From NCBI GenBank assembly GCA_030653985.1, contig JAURYJ010000039.1:1-47547 (forward strand): a stretch of DNA of 47,547 nucleotides, in the 5' to 3' direction. This document shows positions 37,881 to 47,547 of the stretch, piece by piece; position 1 is the stretch's first letter, and the number at the start of each line of letters is the position of its first letter. The notes beneath the pieces are model-generated. The model had not been told where the DNA came from. It was given only the letters and a program-made list of their open reading frames with translations, and searched no databases. Both the position numbers and the translations under genes were made by a program. Source of the stretch: Methylobacter sp. (GTDB taxonomy: Bacteria > Pseudomonadota > Gammaproteobacteria > Methylococcales > Methylomonadaceae).

Positions 37881-37915
37881 CTGATAAATAGCTTGATAAA
37901 TAGCTTGCTAAATAC
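37881..37915 (+). repeat. Three tandem 12-base repeats upstream of tRNA-fMet
   Basis: GCTGATAAATA, GCTTGATAAATA and GCTTGCTAAATA follow each other, and the third contains the -35 hexamer of the tRNA promoter. They may be a protein-binding site or simple slippage. Confidence 0.55.
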
Positions 37916-37932
37916 TGAGAATACCCTATAAT
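37905..37932 (+). promoter_or_regulatory. Promoter of tRNA-fMet and the rimP-nusA-infB operon
   Basis: TTGCTA (37905-37910), a 16-base spacer and a perfect TATAAT (37927-37932) end 12 bases before the tRNA. This is the strongest promoter match in the region and suits a stable RNA gene. Confidence 0.7.
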
Positions 37933-37944
37933 AGCTAAATCAAT

Positions 37945-38021
<77 letters not shown>

Positions 38022-38070
38022 TATAAAACTGCACGGATGCAGGAGTTAGTGTGACGCAAGGATTGGTTTC

Positions 38071-38100
38071 AAAAAACCCCATTTTGGGGTTTTTTGTTTT
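38071..38100 (+). terminator. Terminator after tRNA-fMet
   Basis: AAAAAACCCC (38071-38080) pairs with GGGGTTTTTT (38086-38095) around a 5-base loop, and further T residues follow. The symmetric A/T edges would work in both directions. Confidence 0.88.
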
Positions 38101-38143
38101 CTGGCCTTTAGTGGTTTAAAGGCTCATAGTTGATTGTTAATGG

Positions 38144-38169
38144 AAGAGCCGTCGGCTCTTTTTTTTTGT
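38144..38169 (+). terminator. Second leader terminator before rimP
   Basis: AAGAGCC (38144-38150) pairs with GGCTCTT (38154-38160), followed by nine T residues and only about 20 bases before the rimP start. In E. coli the metY-rimP-nusA leader also has two terminators, and NusA level affects readthrough; the same attenuation is inferred here. Confidence 0.82.
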
Positions 38170-38190
38170 GCGAAAGTAAGTGAGGAAAAG

Positions 38191-38676
38191 ATGAAGCAGG
38201 CTCCTGAACATTTGGTTGACCTAATTGAGCCAATTGTTGAAGGTTTAGGTTATGAATGCGTAGGCATTGAATATAATCCTCACCCTAAACATGGTCTGTT
38301 AAGAATCTATATTGATAGTGAAAATGGAATTTTGGTTGAAGACTGCACTAAAGTTAGCCACCAAATTAGCGGGGCTATGGACGTGGAAGATCCCATATTA
38401 GGCAACTATCATTTGGAGGTTTCTTCGCCGGGCGCAGACCGACCTTTCTTTAAAGTGAGCCAGTTTGAACGATATATTGGCAGCAGGGTGTTGGTAAATT
38501 TATTTAAAGCCATAGATGCCCGTAGAAAGATTACAGGCCTGATAGTAAAAGTTGAAGGTGATACGATTTCACTTCAAGAAGGCGATCAGATTTTTGAGGT
38601 TCCATTTATCGCGATGAGTAAAGCGCGTTTGGTACCTGAGTATTTAATTGAAAAAGGAGGGCGCAGTGGCAAATAA
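38191..38676 (+). CDS. rimP: Ribosome maturation factor RimP
   Basis: RimP assists 30S subunit maturation. The 161-residue protein has the N-terminal alpha/beta domain ([38 protein letters not shown]) and the PGADRPFF motif leading to the SH3-like C-terminal domain. I use the ATG at 38191, preceded by GAGG, since the frame from 38134 would run through the terminator. Its end overlaps the nusA start by 11 bases. Confidence 0.95.
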   Translation: MKQAPEHLVDLIEPIVEGLGYECVGIEYNPHPKHGLLRIYIDSENGILVEDCTKVSHQISGAMDVEDPILGNYHLEVSSPGADRPFFKVSQFERYIGSRVLVNLFKAIDARRKITGLIVKVEGDTISLQEGDQIFEVPFIAMSKARLVPEYLIEKGGRSGK

Positions 38677-40183
38677 AGAAATTTTGTTGGTGGTAGATGT
38701 TTTTTCTAATGAAAAGGATATTGAAAAAGAGGTTGTTTTTCAGGCTATAGAGTCAGCATTAGAAGCGGCTACAATCAAGCGTCATGTAAATCAAATTAAA
38801 GCTCGTGTTAGTATTGATAGGAAAACCGGTGATTACGTTACCTATAGAAACTGGGAAGTTGTTGATGCCAATGATCAAATAGATGGCGATGTCGAGTTTC
38901 CTGAAACGCAAGTTTTATTGGAAGTCGCCAGATTCGATAATCCTGATGTTCAAGTCGGTGATTTGGTCGAAGAGGAAATTGAATCTGTTGATTTCGGACG
39001 TATTGCTGCACAGACGGCCAAACAGGTTATTATTCACAAGGTCAGGGAAGCTGAACGCAAGAAAATAGTTGATGCCTATCAGAGTCGCGTAGGCGAACTC
39101 ATCACCGGTATCGTAAAGCGTATTGAAAAGGGCTGTGTTTATCTGGATTTGGGTGGGCATGTAGAAGCTTATATTGCCAAAGAAGACATGATACCTCGTG
39201 AAGCTATTCGTATTGGCGACAGAATCAGGGGTTATTTGAAAGATGTACGCTCAGAACCTCGCGGTCCTCAATTATTTGTTAGTCGGACTGCGCCGGAATT
39301 GCTGATTGCCTTGTTCCGTCTTGAAGTGCCTGAGGTGGGCGAAGGTTTGATCGAAGTGATGGGCGCGGCGCGTGATCCCGGCTCCAGAGCCAAGATTGCT
39401 GTCAAAGGTCATGATCCAAGACTCGATCCTGTCGGTGCTTGCGTCGGTATGAGAGGCTCGAGAGTGCAGTCGGTTTCAAATGAACTGGCTGGAGAGCGCG
39501 TTGACATTATTCTTTGGAATGCAAGTGATGCTCAATATGTGATCAATGCGATGTCACCGGCTGAAATCCAGTCTATTGTTGTCGATGAAGACAAGCACAG
39601 CATGGATTTGGCGGTCAGTTCAGATAATCTATCTCAGGCTATCGGTCGAGGCGGACAAAATGTACGTCTTGCGACTCAATTGACGGGTTGGGAGTTGAAT
39701 GTCATTGATGCCTCTAAGGCAGAAGAAAACAGTGAAGCCGAGGCCGATAAGATAAAACAATTATTTGTCGATCAACTGGGTGTCGATGAAGATATTGCCT
39801 TGATTCTGGTTGAAGAGGGTTTTAATACGGTTGAAGAAATTGCCTATGTTCCGGTTAGTGAAATGCTGGAAATTGAAGGCTTTGATGAAGATCTTGTTAA
39901 TGCGCTTAGAAGTCGAGCTAAGGATGCATTACTGATTAATGCTATTGCGGCTGAAGAAGTCATAGAAACAGCGGAACCTGCACAGGATTTGTTGGAAATG
40001 GAAGGCATGAACAGGGATTTGGCTTATGATATGGCAAGTCATGGCATTATTACGATGGATGATTTAGCAGAGCAGGCGGTAGATGATTTGTTGATTTTTC
40101 CAGGAATGAACGAAGATCGGGCGGCAAAGTTGATTATGAAGGCGCGTGAGCCTTGGTTTGCTGAGGAACAGGCGAGTAGGTAA
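38666..40183 (+). CDS. nusA: Transcription termination/antitermination factor NusA
   Basis: NusA binds RNA polymerase and modulates pausing, termination and antitermination. The protein begins with [15 protein letters not shown], as in E. coli, from the GTG at 38666 preceded by AAGGAGG at 5 bases. The domains are an N-terminal RNAP-binding region (1-125), S1 (about 135-200), KH1 and KH2 (about 230-345, with [12 protein letters not shown]) and two acidic helix-hairpin-helix repeats at the C-terminus (about 365-500), which bind the RNAP alpha CTD. The length is 505 residues. Translation is probably coupled to rimP through the overlap. Confidence 0.96.
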   Translation: MANKEILLVVDVFSNEKDIEKEVVFQAIESALEAATIKRHVNQIKARVSIDRKTGDYVTYRNWEVVDANDQIDGDVEFPETQVLLEVARFDNPDVQVGDLVEEEIESVDFGRIAAQTAKQVIIHKVREAERKKIVDAYQSRVGELITGIVKRIEKGCVYLDLGGHVEAYIAKEDMIPREAIRIGDRIRGYLKDVRSEPRGPQLFVSRTAPELLIALFRLEVPEVGEGLIEVMGAARDPGSRAKIAVKGHDPRLDPVGACVGMRGSRVQSVSNELAGERVDIILWNASDAQYVINAMSPAEIQSIVVDEDKHSMDLAVSSDNLSQAIGRGGQNVRLATQLTGWELNVIDASKAEENSEAEADKIKQLFVDQLGVDEDIALILVEEGFNTVEEIAYVPVSEMLEIEGFDEDLVNALRSRAKDALLINAIAAEEVIETAEPAQDLLEMEGMNRDLAYDMASHGIITMDDLAEQAVDDLLIFPGMNEDRAAKLIMKAREPWFAEEQASR

Positions 40184-40193
40184 GGGGTATGAA

Positions 40194-42920
40194 ATGAGTA
40201 ATAAAACGGTACGACAATTAGCTGAGGTAGTAAAAATACCTTTGGAACGATTATTAGAGCAACTGAAAGAAGCGGGATTATCTGCCAGTGCCCCTGATGA
40301 TGTGATCAATGAAGATGAAAAGATGCAGTTGCTTGCGCATTTGCGCAAGCGCCATGGTAAGAACGAAGGCGAGGTCGATGGTTCACTAAAACGGGTGACT
40401 TTAAAACGTAGAACTGTGAGTGAACTTAAACAGTCTAGCATTCCAGGCAGTACCACCAAAACGATTAGCGTTGAAGTTCGAAAGCAGAAAACTTACATAA
40501 AACGCAGTGAAGTAGTAGAACCCGATGAACAAAGGAACTTGGAGTTAGCCAAGCAAACTAAAGAACCAGTTGCACAGCAAACTGAAAATGTTCCTGAAAT
40601 TGAAGCGCAGATAAAGGCAGAAAAAGTCGTTTTGGAAGAAAAGAAAGAAGATCTTGTCGTTGAGTCGGCAGTTAAACCCGCTGTCGAAGTGGTTAAACCT
40701 GAAGTTGCTAGCGTGCCTGAAGGTGGTCACGCCGGTTCTCTACCCGTTGCGACACTTTCGCCATCCCTGTCAGTCGAAGAAAAGACTGAGACATTGCCCG
40801 TTTCGTCACATCGCTCCGCTGCTTCCGACATTACTCAAGCTCCTGCGTCCGTGCAGCCGAAGGAAGAGCAGAAAGTTAATCAGGAGCAATTGACTAAAAA
40901 TAAAGAAGCGGCTGAAGCCAGAAAAAAACAGCAGGAAAAAGATATTCGACTTGAGGAGTCTATCAAAAGAAATGCTGACAAAGTCAGGCAGCAAGCTTCA
41001 GCCAAGCAGGAAATTCTGCATAGAAAGAAACAAGAAGAAAGTGCGCGTGCTGGAGCAGGTGGCAGAGATGCCAAAAGACCGAAGAAAAAAGGTAAGAAAG
41101 CTGAACGCGTCAGCGTGAAGTCTGATGGCAAGCATCAATTTGAAATGCCGGTTGAACCAGTCGTAAAAGAAGTCAGTATACCTGAAATGATTATGGTGTC
41201 TGATCTTGCTCAAAAGATGAGTGTTAAAGCCGCTATGGTCATTAAACACCTGATGAAACTCGGCATTATGGCGACTATTAATCAAAGCATAGATCAAGAA
41301 ACAGCAGCAATTTTAGTTGAAGAAATGGGTCACAAAGCGATTATGCAGAGTGATGATGATCTTGAGCAGGAAATGTTGGCTGGGGCGCAAGAGGAAGATA
41401 ATCGTGTGGCATTACCGCGAGCGCCTATTGTTACCATCATGGGACATGTCGATCACGGTAAAACTTCGTTGTTGGATTACATTCGTAAAACGCGTGTTGC
41501 TGCCGGTGAAGCGGGCGGAATTACCCAACATATCGGCGCCTATCAGGTAAAAACTGATCATGGCTCAGTCACCTTTTTAGATACACCGGGTCACGCAGCA
41601 TTTACCGCTATGCGTGCCCGAGGTGCCGACGTTACTGACGTAGTGATTGTGGTGGTTGCAGCGGATGACGGCGTTATGCCGCAAACAAGAGAAGCTGTCG
41701 AACACGCCAGGGCAGCCAATGTGCCAATTATTGTGGCGATGAATAAGATCGATAAGCCCGCTGCTAATCCTGATAAAGTGATGCAGGAGTTATCAACTTT
41801 GAACGTTCTTGCTGAAGAATGGGGCGGCGATGTTCAGTTCCTTAAAATTTCGGCGAAAACCGGTGAAGGTATCGATGAGTTAATCGAAGCTTTGATTGTT
41901 CAAACTGAAATACTTGAGCTGAAAGCGCCTGTTGAAGGTCCGGCATCAGGTATTGTTATTGAATCACGATTGGATAAAGGTCGTGGGGTCGTGGCAACGG
42001 TATTGATTCAAAAAGGTACGTTGGAAAGTGGCCAGATGGTGTTGTGCGGTCATGAATATGGTCGGGTTCGAGCCATGTTTAACGAGAACGGCAAAACGAT
42101 TAAAGAGGCAGGCCCTTGTGCGCCGGTTGAGATTTTAGGGCTTTCGGGTACACCGAATGCCGGTGATGAATTTCTGGTTGTCCAAAGCGAACGTATTGCC
42201 AAAGATTTGGCTAAGCATCGTGAAGACCGCATGAAGTTGTCACGGCATGCCGTGCAACATGCCTCTAAACTGGATGAAGTCTTCTCCAGAATGGCTACCG
42301 GTGAAATTGCCAGCGTCAATCTGGTGCTTAAGACAGATGTACAGGGCAGTTTGGAAGCGTTGCGTAGCTCCTTAATCGGCTTGTCGAATGAGGAAGTCGA
42401 AGTTAAGGTTGTTTTTGGCGGTGTGGGCGGTATTAATGAAGGCGATGCGAATTTAGCTTTGGCTTCCGGTGCGATTCTGATGGGCTTTAATGTCCGAGCC
42501 GATACCACTGCACGCAAATTGATTGAAGAAAAAGGCATTGACCTGCATTACTACAGCATCATTTATGAAGCGATTGATGAGGTTAAAAAAGCCATCAGCG
42601 GTATGTTGGCGCCTGAAATTAGAGAACAGATTGTCGGTCTCGCCGAAGTGCGCGACGTGTTTAAATCGCCAAAATTCGGTGCGGTTGCCGGCTGTATGGT
42701 TATTGACGGTTTTGTGAAGAGAAATCTGCCTATCCGGGTACTGCGTGAGAACGTAGTGATTTATGAAGGACAGCTGGAATCTTTGCGTCGCTTCAAAGAT
42801 GATGCGGCCGAGGTCAAGATGGGCATGGAGTGCGGTATCGGGGTAAAAAATTACAACGACGTACAACCTGGCGATCAGATCGAAGTTTTTGAACGCATCG
42901 AAGTTAAACGGGAACTGTAA
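40194..42920 (+). CDS. infB: Translation initiation factor IF-2
   Basis: IF-2 is the GTPase that positions fMet-tRNA on the ribosome. The ATG at 40194 (AAGGGG at 6 bases) gives 908 residues. The IF2_N domain is followed by a long charged Lys/Glu/Ala-rich linker (about 80-320), a second IF2_N-like helix region and the G domain: GHVDHGKT (417-424), [12 protein letters not shown] and SAKTGEG. The C-terminal domains include [17 protein letters not shown] and the fMet-binding end with [11 protein letters not shown]. It is cotranscribed with nusA, with a 10-base gap. Confidence 0.97.
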   Translation: MSNKTVRQLAEVVKIPLERLLEQLKEAGLSASAPDDVINEDEKMQLLAHLRKRHGKNEGEVDGSLKRVTLKRRTVSELKQSSIPGSTTKTISVEVRKQKTYIKRSEVVEPDEQRNLELAKQTKEPVAQQTENVPEIEAQIKAEKVVLEEKKEDLVVESAVKPAVEVVKPEVASVPEGGHAGSLPVATLSPSLSVEEKTETLPVSSHRSAASDITQAPASVQPKEEQKVNQEQLTKNKEAAEARKKQQEKDIRLEESIKRNADKVRQQASAKQEILHRKKQEESARAGAGGRDAKRPKKKGKKAERVSVKSDGKHQFEMPVEPVVKEVSIPEMIMVSDLAQKMSVKAAMVIKHLMKLGIMATINQSIDQETAAILVEEMGHKAIMQSDDDLEQEMLAGAQEEDNRVALPRAPIVTIMGHVDHGKTSLLDYIRKTRVAAGEAGGITQHIGAYQVKTDHGSVTFLDTPGHAAFTAMRARGADVTDVVIVVVAADDGVMPQTREAVEHARAANVPIIVAMNKIDKPAANPDKVMQELSTLNVLAEEWGGDVQFLKISAKTGEGIDELIEALIVQTEILELKAPVEGPASGIVIESRLDKGRGVVATVLIQKGTLESGQMVLCGHEYGRVRAMFNENGKTIKEAGPCAPVEILGLSGTPNAGDEFLVVQSERIAKDLAKHREDRMKLSRHAVQHASKLDEVFSRMATGEIASVNLVLKTDVQGSLEALRSSLIGLSNEEVEVKVVFGGVGGINEGDANLALASGAILMGFNVRADTTARKLIEEKGIDLHYYSIIYEAIDEVKKAISGMLAPEIREQIVGLAEVRDVFKSPKFGAVAGCMVIDGFVKRNLPIRVLRENVVIYEGQLESLRRFKDDAAEVKMGMECGIGVKNYNDVQPGDQIEVFERIEVKREL

Positions 42921-42925
42921 ACGGT

Positions 42926-43303
42926 ATGGCAAGAGAATTCGGTCGTAATGCCCGTGTTTCATCACAGATGCAAAAAGAGCTTTCTTTGGTCTTGCAGCGT
43001 GACATCGATGATTCCAGGCTGGGATTTATTACTATCAATGAGGTTGTCGTTACTAAAGACCTTGCTGTGGCAAAAGTGTATGTCACGGTATTGAATGCCG
43101 ATGAACAGGGGAAAAAAGCTAACGTTAAGTTGCTTAACGAGTTGTCGCCTGTTATTCGGCATCAATTAGCCAAAAGGATGCGTTTGCGGCACATCTCTGA
43201 TTTGCGTTTTCATTACGATGATTCGTTTGATACCGGCATGCGGGTATCGGAGTTGCTAAGTGATTTACACGAACGCGATTTGGATAAGCCCGAAGAAGGT
43301 TAG
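42926..43303 (+). CDS. rbfA: Ribosome-binding factor A
   Basis: This 125-residue KH-fold protein binds 30S subunits late in assembly and is needed for 16S 5'-end processing. The sequence FGRNARVSSQMQKELSLVLQ at the N-terminus and LRHISDLRFHYDDSFDTGMRVSELL at the end are characteristic. Five bases separate it from both infB and truB, so it belongs to the same operon. Confidence 0.95.
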   Translation: MAREFGRNARVSSQMQKELSLVLQRDIDDSRLGFITINEVVVTKDLAVAKVYVTVLNADEQGKKANVKLLNELSPVIRHQLAKRMRLRHISDLRFHYDDSFDTGMRVSELLSDLHERDLDKPEEG

Positions 43304-43308
43304 CTTAC

Positions 43309-44244
43309 ATGAGCAAACGCAAGTCCGGGTGCAATATTCACGGCATATTGCTGTTAGATAAACGTCTGGGCGTATCTTCAAACAAAGCCTTGCAGGAAGT
43401 CAGGCGCTTGTTTAATGCCAATAAAGCCGGGCATACCGGCAGCCTTGATCCTCTGGCTACCGGTTTGTTGCCGCTTTGCTTCGGCGAAGCGACCAAGGTG
43501 TCGGGGATGATGCTTGATGACCATAAACGTTATCAGACTGTTGTTCAGCTCGGGGTTATGACCGATACAGGCGACCTTGAAGGTACGGTTATCGAGACCA
43601 AACCCGTACCTGAATTATCTATTGATGCCATCCTGTCTTGTCTTCAAAAATTTACCGGCGAAATCGATCAAGTTCCTCCGATGTATTCGGCTTTAAAGCA
43701 TAACGGAAAAAAGCTTTACGAGCTCGCACGGGAGGGAATAACCATTGAGCGTAAAGCTAGACGCATCAGTATATTTGAACTGAAGTTACTGACTGATTCC
43801 CAATCTCTAGCGAAGGCGCCGGATCAGTTGATGCTTGAAGTCTATTGTTCAAAAGGCACGTATATTCGTTCGTTGGCCGAAGACATCGGTCATGATCTGG
43901 GTTGCGGCGGAACAGTAAAAGAATTGCGGCGATTGGAAGCGGGGCAATTCAACATTGAAAATGCCAGAACTATCGAGCAATTGACGGCAATGGATCAGCA
44001 CGACTTGTTTCAATGCTTGATAAATGTCGATAAACCGCTCGAAGCTCTACCCGCTGTGCAGTTGACTGATGAACAAACTATTTGTATTAAATACGGTCAG
44101 TCGCTTAGCTTATTACCTTTTGATGAACTCGGGCAGAACGAATGCCAAGGTACCGTGCGTATGTATAATGCTGCCGTGTTTTTAGGTTTGGGGGAATTAC
44201 TAAGGGATGGTAAACTAGCCCCGAAAAAGTTGTTTAATATGTAG
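43309..44244 (+). CDS. truB: tRNA pseudouridine-55 synthase
   Basis: TruB converts U55 in the T loop of tRNAs to pseudouridine. The catalytic Asp47 lies in GHTGSLDPLATGLL, followed by KVSGMMLDDHKRYQ, PPMYSALKHNGKKLYELAREG and GTYIRSLAEDIG. The C-terminal PUA-like part extends to 311 residues. The TAG stop is formed by the first bases of a palindromic repeat, so the final residues may have been trimmed or changed by its insertion. Confidence 0.96.
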   Translation: MSKRKSGCNIHGILLLDKRLGVSSNKALQEVRRLFNANKAGHTGSLDPLATGLLPLCFGEATKVSGMMLDDHKRYQTVVQLGVMTDTGDLEGTVIETKPVPELSIDAILSCLQKFTGEIDQVPPMYSALKHNGKKLYELAREGITIERKARRISIFELKLLTDSQSLAKAPDQLMLEVYCSKGTYIRSLAEDIGHDLGCGGTVKELRRLEAGQFNIENARTIEQLTAMDQHDLFQCLINVDKPLEALPAVQLTDEQTICIKYGQSLSLLPFDELGQNECQGTVRMYNAAVFLGLGELLRDGKLAPKKLFNM

Positions 44245-44292
44245 CGAATTCATTCGCCCAATGTTTGATAGGGCGAATGAATTCGCCCCTAC
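44242..44292 (+). repeat. Paired inverted copies of the palindromic repeat after truB
   Basis: GTAGCGAATTCATTCGCCC (44241-44259) and its inverse GGGCGAATGAATTCGCCC plus CTAC (44271-44292) flank a short spacer. Each copy is itself a palindrome, so the unit can fold either as two small hairpins or as one long one. The left copy lacks three G residues of the right one. Confidence 0.85.
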
Positions 44293-44348
44293 AACAGAAA
44301 GAATACACCTGTTTCTACACCCTATCGTGGAAACAGTGTACTTAAGGA

Positions 44349-44375
44349 GTCGCCACTTTCGGCGGCTTTATTTTT
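44349..44375 (+). terminator. Terminator-like hairpin between truB and rpsO
   Basis: GTCGCC (44349-44354) pairs with GGCGGC (44361-44366), with one G-U pair, and is followed by TTTATTTTTTAATTTTT. It may end the infB-truB transcript or attenuate rpsO. No clear separate rpsO promoter is visible, so partial readthrough is likely. Confidence 0.65.
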
Positions 44376-44403
44376 TAATTTTTAATCTACATAGGGATTA
44401 CAA

Positions 44404-44673
44404 ATGCCATTTACAGCAGAACAAAAAAAAGCAGTCGTTGAAGCCTATCGTCAGTCAGAAACCGATACCGGTTCACCTGAAGTACAGGTTGCTTTATTGA
44501 CAGCACATATCACTCATTTAACGCCGCACTTTGCAGAACACAAAAAAGACAATCATTCACGTCGTGGACTGTTGCGCATGGTTAATCAGCGTCGTAAATT
44601 GCTGGATTATCTAAAGAATAAAGACCTAAACCGTTACCGTACTTTAATTGAACGTCTCGGCTTACGTAAGTAA
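44404..44673 (+). CDS. rpsO: Ribosomal protein S15
   Basis: The 89-residue protein is a complete S15, a primary 16S rRNA-binding protein of the 30S platform: [38 protein letters not shown] and [12 protein letters not shown] match the family. AGGG lies 8 bases upstream of the ATG. In E. coli S15 represses its own mRNA; the short leader here was not examined for a pseudoknot. A terminator separates it from pnp. Confidence 0.97.
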   Translation: MPFTAEQKKAVVEAYRQSETDTGSPEVQVALLTAHITHLTPHFAEHKKDNHSRRGLLRMVNQRRKLLDYLKNKDLNRYRTLIERLGLRK

Positions 44674-44683
44674 CAGAACAAAG

Positions 44684-44715
44684 AAACGGCACAATCCTCT
44701 TGTGCCGTTTTTGTT
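44684..44715 (+). terminator. Terminator after rpsO
   Basis: AAACGGCACAA (44684-44694) pairs with TTGTGCCGTTT (44700-44710) around TCCTC, followed by TTG. A strong hairpin in the rpsO-pnp gap, as in E. coli, where partial readthrough feeds pnp. Confidence 0.88.
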
Positions 44716-44719
44716 GTAA

Positions 44720-44746
44720 GTCGGGTTAGCGATAGCGTAACCTGAC
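44720..44746 (+). repeat. Hairpin in the pnp leader related to the one after nqrF
   Basis: GTCGGGTTA (44720-44728) pairs with TAACCTGAC (44738-44746), with one G-U pair. The GGTTA...TAACC core is shared with GTAGGTTA/TAACCTAC at 35393-35416, pointing to a second small dispersed palindrome. In E. coli a pnp leader hairpin is the site of RNase III and PNPase autoregulation; this hairpin could serve that role, but that is inference. Confidence 0.5.
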
Positions 44747-44781
44747 ACCCCTCCTTAATAACCTCGCAAAGGAACCTTATA

Positions 44782-46860
44782 GTGAATCCTATCAGGAAAG
44801 AATTTCAGTACGGCGATCGACTCGTTAAATTAGAAACCGGTGAAGTAGCACGTCAAGCAGACGGTGCTGTGATGATCGATGTAGATGGTACGACACTGTT
44901 GGTTACCGTCGTCGGTAAAAAACAGGCAAGCGGCGGTGATTTTTTCCCGTTGACTGTAAACTATCAAGAAAAAGCTTACGCAGCCGGTAAAATACCAGGC
45001 GGTTTTTTTAAGAGAGAAGGTCGTCCCAGTGAAAAAGAGACCTTAACGTCTCGCCTGATTGACCGGCCTATTCGCCCCCTTTTCCCAGAGGGCTATACCA
45101 ACGAAGTTCAGATTATTGCAACCGTTGTATCGCTGAATCCTGACGTTGATCCAGAAATTCCTGCTTTATTGGGTGCCTCTGCTGCATTGGCAGTTTCAGG
45201 TTTGCCTTTTAACGGCCCAATCGGCGCCGCTACCGTGGGTTTTAAAGACGGCGAATATCTCTTAAACCCGACTGCTACCGCATTAAAAGAATCTAAGTTG
45301 CAATTAGTGGTTGCAGGTACTGCACATGCCGTATTAATGGTAGAGTCAGAAGCTGACAACCTGTCGGAAGAGGTGATGTTAGGTGCGGTTTTATTTGGTC
45401 ATCAGCAAATGCAGGTTGCCATTAATGCGATTAACGAATTTGCCGCTGCTGCCGGTGCAGGCGTCGTTGAGTGGGTAGCCCCCGAAGTCAATGCTGAACT
45501 GAAAAAACTAGTCACTGCAGAAGTTGAAGCCGGTATTAAAGCCGCTTATCAAGTTGCTGAAAAACTGGTTAGACAAGAACAACTGAAAGAAATTAGAAAT
45601 GCCGTCGTTGAAAAACTGGTAGCTAATGCCGAGTATGCAGAAAGTGAGATTCGCGGCATTATCGAGCATCTGGAATACAGCATCGTTCGTAACGCTATTC
45701 TTAACGAAGGCAAGCGTATTGACGGACGCGAGTTAGACAAAATCAGACCGATTACCGTCAGAACCGGCGTATTGCCTAGAACCCATGGTTCGGCATTATT
45801 TACCCGTGGCGAAACTCAAGCTTTGGTAATTGCAACATTGGGCACGCAACGTGATGCGCAAATCATCGATGCCTTGGCTGGTGAGTACAAAGAACCGTTC
45901 ATGCTGCATTACAACTTCCCTCCATACAGCGTTGGTGAAACCGGTTTTGTCGGCTCACCCAAACGTCGTGAGATCGGTCATGGCCGCTTAGCGAAACGTG
46001 GCGTTGCCGCCGTGTTACCGAACATGGAAGAGTTCCCGTACACCATTCGCGTTGTTTCTGAAGTCACTGAATCCAACGGATCAAGCTCCATGGCTTCGGT
46101 CTGCGGCAGCAGCTTGGCGTTAATGGATGCTGGTGTGCCGATTAAATCACCGGTTGCCGGAATTGCGATGGGCCTGATTAAAGAAGGCGACAAATTTGCC
46201 GTATTGTCGGACATCATGGGTGATGAAGATCATCTGGGCGACATGGACTTTAAAGTTGCAGGATCTGTAGACGGTATTACCGCACTGCAAATGGACATCA
46301 AGATCGATGGCATTACCGCAGAAATCATGAAGTCGGCACTGGAACAAGCAAAACACGGTCGTTTGCATATTCTTGGCGAAATGAACAAAGCATTGTCCAG
46401 CACCCGTGAAGAAATGTCCGATTTCGCACCGCGGATCATTACTTTCAAAATCGATCCTAGCAAAATTCGCGAAGTTATCGGTAAAGGTGGCGCAACCATC
46501 CGCAGCATTACCGAGCAGACCGGTGCCAGCGTTGATTTGACCGATGACGGTGTTGTTAAAGTAGCCTCTGTTGATAAAGCCGCCGGTGAAGAAGCGCGTC
46601 GTATGATCGAGGAAATTACCGCAGAAGTTGAAGTCGGTAAAGTTTACGAAGGCAAGGTCGTCAGATTAATGGACTTCGGCGCTTTTGTTACGATACTTCC
46701 TGGTAAAGATGGCTTGGTTCATATCTCGCAAATTTCAGATGAACGCGTTGATAAAGTCAGCGACAGATTAAATGAAGGCGATGTGGTCAAGGTCAAAGTA
46801 CTTGAAATAGACCGTCAAGGCAGAGTCAGATTGAGTATGAAAGAAATCGAAGTAGAATAA
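44782..46860 (+). CDS. pnp: Polynucleotide phosphorylase
   Basis: PNPase degrades RNA 3' to 5' by phosphorolysis and is part of the degradosome. The GTG at 44782 follows AAAGGA at 8 bases. Domains of the 692 residues: first RNase PH fold ([18 protein letters not shown]), a helical linker, second RNase PH fold with the active site ([56 protein letters not shown] split across it), KH ([17 protein letters not shown]) and S1 ([18 protein letters not shown]). Length and order are standard. Confidence 0.97.
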   Translation: MNPIRKEFQYGDRLVKLETGEVARQADGAVMIDVDGTTLLVTVVGKKQASGGDFFPLTVNYQEKAYAAGKIPGGFFKREGRPSEKETLTSRLIDRPIRPLFPEGYTNEVQIIATVVSLNPDVDPEIPALLGASAALAVSGLPFNGPIGAATVGFKDGEYLLNPTATALKESKLQLVVAGTAHAVLMVESEADNLSEEVMLGAVLFGHQQMQVAINAINEFAAAAGAGVVEWVAPEVNAELKKLVTAEVEAGIKAAYQVAEKLVRQEQLKEIRNAVVEKLVANAEYAESEIRGIIEHLEYSIVRNAILNEGKRIDGRELDKIRPITVRTGVLPRTHGSALFTRGETQALVIATLGTQRDAQIIDALAGEYKEPFMLHYNFPPYSVGETGFVGSPKRREIGHGRLAKRGVAAVLPNMEEFPYTIRVVSEVTESNGSSSMASVCGSSLALMDAGVPIKSPVAGIAMGLIKEGDKFAVLSDIMGDEDHLGDMDFKVAGSVDGITALQMDIKIDGITAEIMKSALEQAKHGRLHILGEMNKALSSTREEMSDFAPRIITFKIDPSKIREVIGKGGATIRSITEQTGASVDLTDDGVVKVASVDKAAGEEARRMIEEITAEVEVGKVYEGKVVRLMDFGAFVTILPGKDGLVHISQISDERVDKVSDRLNEGDVVKVKVLEIDRQGRVRLSMKEIEVE

Positions 46861-46910
46861 CCTTGTGCTGTTTTGCTGCTCTTCATAAAAGGGCAGCTTA
46901 AAGGTGTAGA

Positions 46911-46945
46911 AAAGGGATTGTGATTCGTCACAGTCCCTTTTTTTG
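46911..46945 (+). terminator. Terminator of the pnp transcript
   Basis: AAAGGGATTGTGA (46911-46923) pairs with TCACAGTCCCTTT (46928-46940), with one G-U pair, around the stable loop TTCG. A T-tract follows. It closes the long translation/RNA operon. Confidence 0.93.
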
Positions 46946-47017
46946 TTTAGTCGTGCAGTCACACCGTCGGTCGAGTTAGCGTATATATAATCGACATTTT
47001 TCGCTTCGAGGCATTAA

Positions 47018-47056
47018 ATGATGCCAGTCAGTCCACAAATAACTAGCCGTAAATAA
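47018..47056 (+). CDS. Possible 12-residue leader peptide
   Basis: GAGG (47008-47011) lies 6 bases before an ATG that opens a frame MMPVSPQITSRK ending in TAA at 47056, only 2 bases before the next ATG. The downstream gene has no Shine-Dalgarno of its own, so reinitiation from this frame is plausible. Confidence 0.35.
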   Translation: MMPVSPQITSRK

Positions 47057-47058
47057 AA

Positions 47059-47403
47059 ATGATCAGCGACAGTGAAAAAATACAAATAGCTAAAAAATTC
47101 GCAGAGTTATACCAAACGCAAATTACAACATGGACGCCCACTAAAGATTATCTGTCAGATGATGATCGATATTTGACGATTTATGACAGCCTTATTATGG
47201 GCGTTTACGGTGATTGCTATGGCGTTAACGCCGAGTATGATGAGGATGATAATTTAATACAAGAAGCCACTGAATTTGAGGTTGAGATTGAAGGATTTGG
47301 ATCAACAGCGGAGCAGGCGGAAGTATTCTCTTTTGAAATAACCAGTGAATTGGCAGGGGTAGGCAAATTTATTGAAGATCATGGCAGGCATGGTGATTGG
47401 TAG
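47059..47403 (+). CDS. Small acidic protein of unknown function
   Basis: I do not recognise this 114-residue protein. It is acidic, with no signal peptide or membrane segment. Visible features are an N-terminal helix (SEKIQIAKKFAELYQ), an Asp-rich centre (YDEDDNL) and a Gly/His C-terminus ending HGRHGDW. Base composition is like the neighbours, which supports a real gene. A TATAAT at 46986-46991 could be its -10 box, with a poor -35. Confidence 0.6.
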   Translation: MISDSEKIQIAKKFAELYQTQITTWTPTKDYLSDDDRYLTIYDSLIMGVYGDCYGVNAEYDEDDNLIQEATEFEVEIEGFGSTAEQAEVFSFEITSELAGVGKFIEDHGRHGDW

Positions 47404-47457
47404 GATCGTAGATACTCTCTTAAACTACAAGTCCTATTTGCTAAAAATTTAAAAAAA

Positions 47458-47547
47458 TTAGCATGACGCTTCGACAGGTAGCGTATAAAAACGGGGACCG
47501 TCAAATTCTTTATCGGCTTTCAACATGCCATGGATGGCGTGCAATAA
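47458..47547 (-). CDS. C-terminal end of an unidentified minus-strand gene (5' end outside window)
   Basis: On the minus strand the last 29 codons of an open frame run in from the window edge and stop at TAA (47460-47458). The visible peptide contains LHAIHGMLKADKEFDGPRF and ends LPVEASC. It has normal-looking composition but is too short to identify. Confidence 0.4.
   Translation of the reverse strand, partial: LLHAIHGMLKADKEFDGPRFYTLPVEASC

Noticed and set aside
42050..42965. Two minus-strand frames of 162 and 170 codons
   Set aside because: They are antisense to conserved IF-2 domains and the start of rbfA.

Overview
The window looks like a chromosome segment from a gammaproteobacterium of moderate GC content. 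The evidence is gene order: tRNA-fMet, rimP, nusA, infB, rbfA, truB, rpsO and pnp are in the classical order, dapA is translationally coupled to the lipoprotein gene bamC, and a complete Na+-NQR operon is followed by nqrM. A methanotroph of the Methylococcales or a relative is possible, but no gene here proves it. I see no transposase, phage gene, rRNA or CRISPR array.

Region by region. Positions 1-3415 hold the 3' part of a very large secreted repeat protein: a Thr/Ala/Ser-Pro-rich stretch, about 650 residues made almost only of Asp, Ala and Ser, then RTX-type Ca2+-binding repeats and a type I secretion-like C-terminus. A strong terminator follows. Positions 3838-10706 form a compact, mostly overlapping plus-strand cluster: a divergent Mur-ligase-like ATP-dependent ligase, a 608-residue protein with a probable alpha-helical barrel, a Ser/Thr protein kinase fused to Sel1-like repeats, and two exported zinc-metallopeptidase candidates of different clans. 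I cannot name this cluster, and it is the best candidate here for an undescribed system.

Positions 11011-22612 are mainly housekeeping genes: icd, a PilZ protein, an HNH protein (yajD), dnaQ, deaD, a YaiI/UPF0178 protein, dapA-bamC and purL. Positions 22717-29057 are a signalling block: a membrane PilZ protein, a PAS-GGDEF-EAL protein and a CheB-CheR-PAS fusion. Positions 29435-35672 are nqrABCDEF plus nqrM. They are followed by a CBS-domain protein, sbcB, tRNA-fMet and the transcription/translation/RNA-decay operon up to pnp. The right end has a small acidic orphan protein preceded by a possible leader peptide, and the C-terminal end of a minus-strand reading frame.

A family of short palindromic repeats (core GGGCGA...TCGCCC with a GTAG or GTGGG edge) is scattered through the housekeeping part. 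Copies lie at the 3' ends of dnaQ and truB, between bamC and purL, before nqrA, and apparently inside the purL reading frame, where they encode extra residues.
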